The position numbers and the translations under genes are program-made. This document shows, piece by piece, positions 57,515 to 64,000 of a stretch of 64,000 bases of DNA. This stretch comes from Geminicoccus harenae (GTDB taxonomy: Bacteria > Pseudomonadota > Alphaproteobacteria > Geminicoccales > Geminicoccaceae), in contig NZ_JABGCL010000015.1 in assembly GCF_019800005.1 (NCBI RefSeq), positions 62,001 to 126,000 of the forward strand, in the 5' to 3' direction. The stretch's first letter is position 1. The number at the start of each line of letters is the position of its first letter. The notes beneath the pieces are model-generated. The model did not search any database, had not been told where the DNA came from, and saw only the letters and a program-made list of their open reading frames with translations.

Positions 57515-59461
57515 TCAGGCCGGGCCCGGCGAGGGCTCCACGCCGCCCGGGCCGTCCGAGGGCCGGGTGGTCGGCACGGAGGAGCGCCGGCCGCCGCCAT
57601 GGTTGGTGGGTGCCGAGGTCGGCGGCGTGTCGTCGCCCCAGCGCTTGGGCGTGGGCATCGGCTCGCCGCGCATCACCGCCGTGATCTCCTCGCCGGTCAG
57701 CGTCTCGTACTCGAGCAGCGCCTGGGCGAAGGAATGCAGCTTGTCGATCTTCTCGGTCAGCAGGGCATGCGCCCGCTGGTAGCCGCGGTCGACCAGCGCC
57801 CGGATCTCGCTGTCGATCGTCTGCGCGGTCGCTTCCGACACGCTCTTGGTCTGGTGGAGCTGGTGGCCCAGGAACACTTCCTGCTGGTTCTCGGCATAGC
57901 CGACCGGGCCCAGCTTCTCGCTCATGCCCCACTGGGTGACCATGTGCCGCGCGATCTTGGTGGCCTGCTCGATGTCCGAGGACGCACCCGCGGTCACCTT
58001 GTCGTGGCCGAAGATCAGTTCCTCGGCGACCCGGCCGCCCATGGCCACGGCGATGTCGGCCTCCAGCTTCTCGCGGGTGACCGACAGACGGTCGCCCTCG
58101 GGCAGGCGCACGACCATGCCGAGTGCCCGACCTCGCGGGATGATGGTCGCCTTGTGGATCGGGTCGGAGGCCGGCGAGAAGAAGCCGACCACGGCATGGC
58201 CCGCCTCGTGATAGGCGGTGAGCTTCTTCTCGTCCTCGGACATGACGAGCGAGCGGCGCTCCGCCCCCATCATGACCTTGTCCTTGGCCTGCTCGAACTC
58301 GGTCATGGTGACCAGGCGCTTGCCGACCCGGGCAGCCAGCAGGGCGGCCTCGTTGACGAGGTTGGCGAGGTCGGCGCCAGAGAAGCCGGGCGTGCCGCGG
58401 GCAATGGTGCGCGCGTCGATGTCCGGCGAGGTCCGCACCTTCTTGATGTGGACGTTCAGGATCTTCTCGCGGCCCATCACGTCGGGGTTCGGCACCACGA
58501 TCTGCCGGTCGAACCGGCCAGGCCGCAGCAGGGCCGGGTCGAGCACGTCCGGCCGGTTGGTGGCGGCGATCAGGATCACGCCGTCATTGCCCTCGAACCC
58601 GTCCATCTCGACCAGGAGCTGGTTGAGGGTCTGCTCGCGCTCGTCGTTGCCGCCGCCCAGGCCCGCACCGCGATGGCGGCCGACCGCGTCGATCTCGTCG
58701 ATGAACACGATGCAGGGCGCATGCTTCTTGGCCTGCTCGAACATGTCGCGGACGCGGGACGCACCCACACCCACGAACATCTCGACGAAGTCGGAGCCGG
58801 AGATGGTGAAGAACGGCACGTTCGCCTCGCCGGCGATGGCGCGCGCCAGGAGCGTCTTGCCGGTGCCGGGCGGGCCCACCAGCAGGCAGCCCTTGGGGAT
58901 CCGGCCGCCCACCGAGGTGAACTTCTGCGGGTTCTTCAGGAACTCCACGATTTCCTGGAGCTCCTCCTTGGCTTCGTCGATGCCGGCCACGTCCTGGAAG
59001 GTCACGCGGCCATGCTTCTCGGTGAGCATGCGCGCGCGCGACTTGCCGAAGCCCATGGCCTTGCCGCCGCCGGCCTGCATCTGGCGCATGAAGAACACCC
59101 AGACGCCGATGAGCAGCAGCATCGGGAACCAGGAGACCAGCACGCCCAGGAGCGACGGTACGTTGTCGTCCACCGGCATGGCGGTGATGCGCACGCCGTG
59201 CTCGGTCAGCCGGTCCACCAGGGCCGGATCGTTCGGCGTGTAGGTCTGGAAGCTGGTCCCGCTGCTGGTCCGCCCCGTGATCTGCTCGCCCTGGATGGTC
59301 ACTTCCGCGACCCGCCCGCCCTCGACCTCGGTCAGGAAGTCGGAGAACGCCAGGTTGGAGCTGGTCCCGCGCGTGCTGGGACTCTGGAACAGGTTGAACA
59401 GCGCGATCAGCAGCAGGCCGATGATGACCCAGAGCGCCAAGTTCTTGCTGAAATTGTTCAC
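57515..59461 (-). CDS. ftsH: ATP-dependent zinc metalloprotease FtsH
   Basis: The 648-residue protein has an N-terminal membrane segment ([17 protein letters not shown]), a periplasmic domain, a second segment ([15 protein letters not shown]), an AAA domain with Walker [10 protein letters not shown], Walker [12 protein letters not shown] and the second region of homology, then the zinc site [10 protein letters not shown]. It degrades misfolded membrane proteins. The start is GTG at 59461, with GAGG upstream, giving [11 protein letters not shown], the usual N-terminus. A long Pro/Thr/Gly-rich tail (about 45 residues) ends the protein. Confidence 0.96.
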   Translation of the reverse strand: MNNFSKNLALWVIIGLLLIALFNLFQSPSTRGTSSNLAFSDFLTEVEGGRVAEVTIQGEQITGRTSSGTSFQTYTPNDPALVDRLTEHGVRITAMPVDDNVPSLLGVLVSWFPMLLLIGVWVFFMRQMQAGGGKAMGFGKSRARMLTEKHGRVTFQDVAGIDEAKEELQEIVEFLKNPQKFTSVGGRIPKGCLLVGPPGTGKTLLARAIAGEANVPFFTISGSDFVEMFVGVGASRVRDMFEQAKKHAPCIVFIDEIDAVGRHRGAGLGGGNDEREQTLNQLLVEMDGFEGNDGVILIAATNRPDVLDPALLRPGRFDRQIVVPNPDVMGREKILNVHIKKVRTSPDIDARTIARGTPGFSGADLANLVNEAALLAARVGKRLVTMTEFEQAKDKVMMGAERRSLVMSEDEKKLTAYHEAGHAVVGFFSPASDPIHKATIIPRGRALGMVVRLPEGDRLSVTREKLEADIAVAMGGRVAEELIFGHDKVTAGASSDIEQATKIARHMVTQWGMSEKLGPVGYAENQQEVFLGHQLHQTKSVSEATAQTIDSEIRALVDRGYQRAHALLTEKIDKLHSFAQALLEYETLTGEEITAVMRGEPMPTPKRWGDDTPPTSAPTNHGGGRRSSVPTTRPSDGPGGVEPSPGPA

Positions 59462-59567
59462 GTAGCCGTGCCTCGTGCGGTGCGGAACGTCCTGCCTTCC
59501 CGAGCGTGGCAGAACACCGCGAGTAGGCTGAACATAAGTGAGCTGGCGAGTGAAGCAAGATCCACGC

Positions 59568-60566
59568 TCAGTACGGTCCCGCACCGGATGGTGGCGGGCC
59601 CGCGGCTGCGGCGAACGGTGCCGGCGCCAGCGGCACGGGTGGCCGCCACGGCAGGGGCAGCTCCTGCTCCGATCGGAGCCGGACCCAGCGCTGGCCAAAC
59701 CGTACCAGGCAGCCACCCAGCGTCATGGCACCGTCGTCCGGCCCTGCCAGGGCCGCCTGCAGCCGGGCGAGCGAGCGGGCACGCGGCGGATAGGCCCGCT
59801 CCGCCAGGGCCACCAGCACCGTGCCCAGCAGATGACAGGCGGTATCGGCCGGCAGGGCGCGGAAGGCGGCACGCGGGAAGCGGAGGCGGCGGTCCGGGTC
59901 GGGCTCGGCATGGCGCGCCAGGAACAGGGCGGCCTCGGCCGCGCGCGCCTGGCGGACCGACGGGTCCGGTGCCTGGCCGGATGCGGCATCCTGGGCCCGC
60001 AGCCGGGCGCGGGCAAAGCGCGGGTCGGCATTGCTGGGATCCTCGGCCCAGGCGGCCCCGGCATGGGCGAGCCAACCCAGCAAGCTGCGCTTGGGCCAGG
60101 CCAGGAGCGGGCGGAGCAGGCGGAGCTGCGGCCGCTCCACGATCGCCGCCATGCCGCTCAGGCCGACCCCGCCGCTGCCGCGGGCGCGGCGCATTGCCAC
60201 GGTCTCCGCCTGGTCGTCGGCATGATGGCCCAGCAGCAGGTGCAGGCCGCCCCAGCCGGCCACGGCCTCCTCCAGCAGCGCATAGCGGGCCTGGCGGGCG
60301 CGTTCCTGGATCCGGCTGTCGACGGCCCCGTGATCCCACCGCAGCACCGTGACCCCCACGCCCCGGGCCGCCATGCGTTCTGCGGTAAGGGCCGCCTCGG
60401 CCGCGGAATCGGCACGCAGCCGGTGATCCACCAGGAAGGCCCGGAGCTCGCCGCCCTGGGCCGCCGTCCAGTCGCGCGCCAGGAGGGTCAGGCAGACGCT
60501 GTCCCCTCCACCCGACAGGGCGACGCCGATCCTGGGGCGCGGCTCGAACGGGCCGATCCCGGCCAT
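59568..60566 (-). CDS. tilS: tRNA(Ile)-lysidine synthase TilS
   Basis: The 332-residue enzyme has the PP-loop [12 protein letters not shown] and [20 protein letters not shown] and [17 protein letters not shown], diagnostic of TilS, which makes lysidine at C34 of tRNA-Ile(CAU). The extra C-terminal domain of E. coli TilS is largely absent, a shorter form common in related bacteria. It sits between cpoB and ftsH as expected, 40 bases after cpoB. The start at 60566 lacks a strong ribosome site. Confidence 0.93.
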   Translation of the reverse strand: MAGIGPFEPRPRIGVALSGGGDSVCLTLLARDWTAAQGGELRAFLVDHRLRADSAAEAALTAERMAARGVGVTVLRWDHGAVDSRIQERARQARYALLEEAVAGWGGLHLLLGHHADDQAETVAMRRARGSGGVGLSGMAAIVERPQLRLLRPLLAWPKRSLLGWLAHAGAAWAEDPSNADPRFARARLRAQDAASGQAPDPSVRQARAAEAALFLARHAEPDPDRRLRFPRAAFRALPADTACHLLGTVLVALAERAYPPRARSLARLQAALAGPDDGAMTLGGCLVRFGQRWVRLRSEQELPLPWRPPVPLAPAPFAAAAGPPPSGAGPY

Positions 60567-60606
60567 CGCCGCCGCGAACGCCTTACCGTCCAGGCGGGGC
60601 GGCTGA

Positions 60607-61434
60607 TCAGGCGCAGCCGGCGTTGCTCTTCTCGCGGCCGGCCATCTGCTTCAGCGCCACCGGTGCTCTGGGATAGCGGCGTTCGAACTCGGCGAAGGTG
60701 GCGCAGGCCTTCTGCCGGTCGCCCATGCGCGCCAGCGACATGCCGAGCTTGAGGACATTGTCGGGTGCCCGGACCGCGTCATCGCCATAGGTGCTGACAT
60801 TGCGGGCGAAGCTCGCGGCCGCCTGCGGCCATTGCTGGCGGGCATAATAGGTCTCGGCCTGCCAGTAGGCGGCATTGGGTGCCAGCGGATCGTCCGGGGC
60901 GCCGGCGACCACCGAGGCGAACGCCGCCTCCGCCCCGCTCCAGTCGCCGGCCTTGACCCTGGCCATGCCGGCATCGAAGCGGTCGCGCGGCGAGCCCGCC
61001 ACGGCAGCCGAGCCGTCGAGTGCCGGCGGCTCGGGCGGCGGGGCCGGCAGCCCGGCCAGCGCGTCGTCCGGAAGGGTGCCGAGCACGCCCGGCTGGCTGG
61101 GCGAAGGGGCCGCGACCGGGGGGACGGGCTGGGGCACCGGCTGGACGACGCCACCGCCATCCGGTGCCGCCGCGCCCGGGCCCGGCTCCACGCCGCGCAG
61201 GCGCGCGTCGATGTCGGCTACCAGCCGGTCCATCCGCTCCGCAGCCGCCCGCGCCTGGTATTCGGCGTCCTCGGCCCGCCCGCGGAGCTGGCGGACTTCC
61301 TCCTCCAGCCGGAGGATCCGTGCCTCCAGGTCGGCGATCAGCCGGCTGTCGGCCGACTGGGCCAGCGCCGTGCCCGACCAGACCGACAGGAACAGCACCA
61401 GCAGCAGGATCAGCCTCGATGCAGCCACCCGCAT
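60607..61434 (-). CDS. cpoB: Tol-Pal coordinator CpoB (YbgF)
   Basis: The 275-residue periplasmic protein has a signal peptide (LILLLVLFLSVWSGTALAQ), a coiled coil (DLEARILRLEEEVRQLRG), a Pro-rich linker and three tetratricopeptide-type repeats (FDAGMARVKAGDWSGAEAAF, NAAYWQAETYYARQQWPQA, LKLGMSLARMGDRQKACATF). CpoB links Tol-Pal constriction to peptidoglycan synthesis. It lies directly after pal. AAAGG precedes the ATG at 61434. Confidence 0.93.
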   Translation of the reverse strand: MRVAASRLILLLVLFLSVWSGTALAQSADSRLIADLEARILRLEEEVRQLRGRAEDAEYQARAAAERMDRLVADIDARLRGVEPGPGAAAPDGGGVVQPVPQPVPPVAAPSPSQPGVLGTLPDDALAGLPAPPPEPPALDGSAAVAGSPRDRFDAGMARVKAGDWSGAEAAFASVVAGAPDDPLAPNAAYWQAETYYARQQWPQAAASFARNVSTYGDDAVRAPDNVLKLGMSLARMGDRQKACATFAEFERRYPRAPVALKQMAGREKSNAGCA

Positions 61435-61464
61435 CCTTTCCCCATGGCGCCGGCGGGTCGAAGC

Positions 61465-61495
61465 GGGGTGCCGCGGCCGGCAGCGCCGGCACCCC
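61465..61495 (-). terminator. Intercistronic hairpin between pal and cpoB
   Basis: Perfect 9-bp arms GGGGTGCCG (61465-61473) and CGGCACCCC (61487-61495) with a 13-base loop in the 69-base gap. No T-run follows on the minus strand, so it may act as an mRNA-stabilising or attenuating element rather than a full terminator. Confidence 0.4.
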
Positions 61496-61503
61496 TGCCA
61501 CGG

Positions 61504-62007
61504 TCAGTTGGTGGCGTTGATCACCGTAACCGCTCGGCGGTTCAACGCCCAGGCCTCCTCGGAGCTGCCGGGATCGGCCGGGCGGTCCTTGCCGTAGGAG
61601 ATGGTCATCAGCCGGCTCTCCGGCACGCCCAGGCTGGACAGATAGCGGGCCGCGGCCGAGGCGCGCCGCTCGCCGAGCGCCAGGTTGTACTCGCGGGTGC
61701 CGCGCTCGTCGGTATGGCCCTCGACCGTCGCCGAGACCGAGGGGAACTGCTGCAGCCAAGTCGCCTGGCGCTGCAGGGTGGACCTGGCGGTCTCGTCCAG
61801 GGTCGTGCTGTCGAAGCCGAAATAGACCCGGTCGCCGACATTCTGCTCCAGGTCGGCCTGGCTGCCGGCCACCGGGCCGCTGGTCAGCGAGGAGGTGTCG
61901 CTGGTGGTCAGGCCGCCGGCACCGGCGGCCTCATCCGAGGACGGGGTCGAGCTGCAGGCCGCGAGCAGCAGCGCTGTCGCAGCGACCGAGAGGAGAGAGA
62001 GCTTCAT
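61504..62007 (-). CDS. pal: Peptidoglycan-associated lipoprotein Pal
   Basis: A 167-residue lipoprotein with lipobox LLAAC (Cys18), an acidic linker and an OmpA-type peptidoglycan-binding domain (VYFGFDSTTLDETARSTLQ, VEGHTDERGTREYNLALGERR, ISYGKDRP). It tethers the outer membrane to the wall and works with TolB. Lgt and LolA, also encoded in this window, would modify and deliver it. The start at 62007 gives the lipoprotein signal directly. Confidence 0.96.
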   Translation of the reverse strand: MKLSLLSVAATALLLAACSSTPSSDEAAGAGGLTTSDTSSLTSGPVAGSQADLEQNVGDRVYFGFDSTTLDETARSTLQRQATWLQQFPSVSATVEGHTDERGTREYNLALGERRASAAARYLSSLGVPESRLMTISYGKDRPADPGSSEEAWALNRRAVTVINATN

Positions 62008-62112
62008 CGGTAGTTCCCAAGACGACTTGGCGCCGCGACAGTTCATGGCGCACGGACGAATCACGGCCAGCGCCGTGACTGCGACCATACCGGATCTTCT
62101 ACTGTCAATTGA

Positions 62113-63492
62113 TTAAGGAAGCAAGCCGGACCAATCGGGATCTGAAGCATCCAGAGGTGTCGGCACCAGCCGTTCATTGTATCCGGAGACATCGATCGCA
62201 TAGAGGCGCTTGGTTGTTCCATCACGCTCGGTCCGCTGAAAGATGACGACACGGCCATTGGGCGCCCAGGTCGGCGCCTCGTCCTGCCAACTGCGCGTGA
62301 TCAGCCGCTCGTCACTACCATTGGGGCGCATCACACCGATATGGAAACTTCGCTGCTTGATGTTGACGAACGCGATCAGGTCGCCGCGCGGCGACCAGGC
62401 CGGGCTGCCATACTGGCCGTCGCCATAGGAGATCCGCTCCGCCGGGCCGCCCTGGGCGCCGGTCACGAACAGATGCGGCCTTCCTGAGCGGTCGCTGTTG
62501 AACACGATCCGGCGCCCGTCCGGGGAGAAGGAGGGCGAGGTGGAGATGCCGCCACCGCTGGTGATCCGGCGCTGCTGCCGGGTGGCGAGGTCGACCGCCA
62601 CGATGTTGAAGTCGCCGTCCTCGTTGACGGTGACCAGTGCCGTCTGCCCATCCGGCGAGAAGCGCGGCGCGAAGTTCATCCCGGGCGTGTCGATCAGCAC
62701 CTGCTCGCGGCCGCCCTCGATGTCGCGCATGTAGACCCTGGGCCGCATGCCCCGGTAGAGCAGGTAGGCGACCCGCCGGCCGTCCGGCGAGAAGCGCGGG
62801 CCGAAGGTGAGCTCACGCCCGTCGGTCAGGAAGCGATGGTTCGCGCCGTCCTGGTCCATCAGTGCGATGCGGGTGATCCGCTTGGCCTTGGGGCCGGTCT
62901 CGCTGACATAGACGATGCGCGTGTCGAAATAGCCCTTCTCGCCGGTGATCCGCTCGTAGATCGCGTCCGAGATGCGGTGCGCGATGCGCCGCCAGGAGGC
63001 GGCCGGCGCATCGATGCGCAGGCCGGTCATCTGCTGGCCGCCCAGCACGTCCCACAGGCGGAACTCGACCCCGATCCCGGCCGGCGTCTCCTCCACCACG
63101 CCGCTCACCAGCGCCTGGGCGTTGATCTGCCGCCAGTCGGCAAAGCGCGGCAGGCCGCGCAGCTCCTCGGGCCCCTGGATATAGGCCTGCCGGTCGATGG
63201 TGCGGAACAGGCCGGAGCCGTCCAGGTTGGCCGAGATCACGTCGGGGATCTGGCCGGCCAGCGTCGCCGACTGGCCACCGCCGGCCGCGAACGGGCTGAT
63301 CGCGATCGGGATCGGCTCGACCACGCCCTGGGTGATGTCGACCGCGAGCTGGCCGAACGCCTTGCCGCCGGCACCAAGCAGGAGGCCGGCGGCACCCGCA
63401 CCCAGCAGGCCGCGCCGGCCGATCTGCATCAGGCCTGGCAGGGGCCGGATGCGCACCGGCTCGTCACGTCGCGGATCGAGAAACTGCATCAC
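62113..63492 (-). CDS. tolB: Tol-Pal periplasmic protein TolB
   Basis: The 459-residue protein has an N-terminal domain (IPIAISPFAAGGGQSATL) and a beta-propeller of repeated F/WSPDGRR units (for example GPRFSPDGRRVAYL, APRFSPDGQTALVT and SPSFSPDGRRIVF). TolB bridges TolA and Pal. The leader contains Arg-Arg (MQIGRRGLLGAGAAGLLLGA, from residue 22), resembling a twin-arginine signal. GGAGG lies 8 bases before the GTG at 63492; the ATG next to it (63489) is also possible. It is downstream of tolA. Confidence 0.94.
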   Translation of the reverse strand: MMQFLDPRRDEPVRIRPLPGLMQIGRRGLLGAGAAGLLLGAGGKAFGQLAVDITQGVVEPIPIAISPFAAGGGQSATLAGQIPDVISANLDGSGLFRTIDRQAYIQGPEELRGLPRFADWRQINAQALVSGVVEETPAGIGVEFRLWDVLGGQQMTGLRIDAPAASWRRIAHRISDAIYERITGEKGYFDTRIVYVSETGPKAKRITRIALMDQDGANHRFLTDGRELTFGPRFSPDGRRVAYLLYRGMRPRVYMRDIEGGREQVLIDTPGMNFAPRFSPDGQTALVTVNEDGDFNIVAVDLATRQQRRITSGGGISTSPSFSPDGRRIVFNSDRSGRPHLFVTGAQGGPAERISYGDGQYGSPAWSPRGDLIAFVNIKQRSFHIGVMRPNGSDERLITRSWQDEAPTWAPNGRVVIFQRTERDGTTKRLYAIDVSGYNERLVPTPLDASDPDWSGLLP

Positions 63493-63534
63493 GAGACCAA
63501 CCTCCCTGCCGACTCAAAGGTCAGCCACTCAGGC

Positions 63535-64000
63535 TCAACCCATCTGGTCGGGGCGGAAATTCATGATGATGTCACGCCAGTCTTCATAGTTCTCGCGCGG
63601 CAGCTTGAGCGGCGAGCAGGCGCGGGTCGCCCGCACCGCGCTCTCCGCCACCGCACGATAGACCGGGTCCGACCCCATCCGGCCGACATCCACCGGTGCG
63701 ACGCTCTGCACCGTGCCGTCCGGCGCCATCCGGATATTGACCGGGACCACCATGCCGGACAGGCCCTGCGCCGCCACCGGGATGTTCCAGCAGGGCTGGA
63801 TCTGCTCCCGGACCATGGCGCCCAGCCCTGCGGCCCCCAGCCGTGCGACCGAGGTGCCCGTTTGGTTCGAGCGTGCCGGCTGGTCCGCGGCCACCTGGCC
63901 GCGCCCGTCCCGCTTCTCCGGCGCGTTCACCCGCTTGTCCAGGTTCTCCACGCTCTTGAGCAGTGCCGCGAAGTCGTCCTCGGGCTGCGCCGGTGCCGGT
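63535..64000 (-). CDS. tolA: TolA C-terminal part (5' end outside window)
   Basis: The frame is open at the right edge, so only the last 154 residues are seen. It begins PAPAQPEDDFAALLKSVENL, a segment typical before the TolA C-terminal domain in alphaproteobacteria. It continues with a globular domain (MVREQIQPCWNIPVAAQGLS, VPVNIRMAPDGTVQSVAPV) with the usual energy-transducer fold. TolA spans the periplasm and contacts TolB and Pal using the proton motive force through TolQR. tolQ and tolR presumably lie to the right. Confidence 0.88.
   Translation of the reverse strand, partial: PAPAQPEDDFAALLKSVENLDKRVNAPEKRDGRGQVAADQPARSNQTGTSVARLGAAGLGAMVREQIQPCWNIPVAAQGLSGMVVPVNIRMAPDGTVQSVAPVDVGRMGSDPVYRAVAESAVRATRACSPLKLPRENYEDWRDIIMNFRPDQMG

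Noticed and set aside
57227..60352. A 1041-codon plus-strand open frame across folP, ftsH and tilS
   Set aside because: It is fully antisense to well-recognised genes, with no ribosome site or domain motif.
62086..62109. TTGACA and TATGGT as a promoter for pal on the minus strand
   Set aside because: The spacing is only about 13 bases, too short for a sigma-70 promoter.

Overview
The window is very GC-rich chromosomal DNA from an alphaproteobacterium. Three gene orders point there: tolA-tolB-pal-cpoB-tilS-ftsH-folP, aminotransferase-ftsK-lolA, and cnoX-LON domain-Trm112-DUF971. A phasin, UbiK, an NDUFAF7-type methyltransferase and EcfG-like (GGAAC-N16/17-cGTT) promoters agree. A Rhodospirillales/Geminicoccaceae-like bacterium is my best guess, but the species cannot be fixed from sequence alone. 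Coding density is high, many neighbours overlap by 4 bases (ATGA), and there is no rRNA, prophage, transposase or CRISPR array.

Layout. 0-5 kb: a partial HAD phosphatase/DUF87 ATPase fusion, a tiny stress-type gene, and a three-gene envelope-stress operon (low-complexity protein, DUF1469, DUF3618) ending in a clear terminator. 5-15 kb: a translationally coupled sugar-nucleotide and glycosyltransferase operon holding two fusion proteins, closed by a CYP152-type P450 peroxygenase. This is the most unusual locus here. 15-22 kb: an Mfd-like helicase, a YsnF/YflT-like stress protein, an amidase, a DUF763 protein and tRNA-Gly(GCC). 22-30 kb: a compact ten-gene housekeeping operon from cnoX to an M23 peptidase, then a DUF1622 membrane protein. 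30-32.4 kb: a cupin/SDR/IclR catabolic operon with a palindromic operator candidate.

32.4-36 kb, minus strand: csaA, phasin, TetR regulator, proC, ybjN-like gene and ubiK. 36-39.4 kb: lgt, NDUFAF7-like methyltransferase, pgeF and a VOC protein. 39.5-43.2 kb, minus strand: a secreted poly-Asp protein, an ABC-2 exporter and an orphan TAXI binding protein. 43.4-46.2 kb: alanine dehydrogenase, then a small accessory patch (DUF2971 gene, BrnT-BrnA toxin-antitoxin). 46-57 kb: a CPA2 antiporter with a cyclic-nucleotide-binding tail, dapC-ftsK-lolA-yqaA-GST, a DMT transporter, YciI, EVE and left-handed beta-helix proteins. 57-64 kb, minus strand: folP, ftsH, tilS, cpoB, pal, tolB and the C-terminus of tolA.

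How genes may work together. EcfG-like promoters before the small gene at 1.4 kb, the DUF1469/DUF3618 operon, the glycan operon and the YsnF-like gene suggest one general stress regulon across the first 19 kb (inference). The glycan operon has sugar-nucleotide enzymes and four glycosyltransferases but no flippase or polymerase, and it ends in a fatty-acid peroxygenase. It could build a glycolipid or small glycoconjugate rather than a classical polymer (hypothesis).
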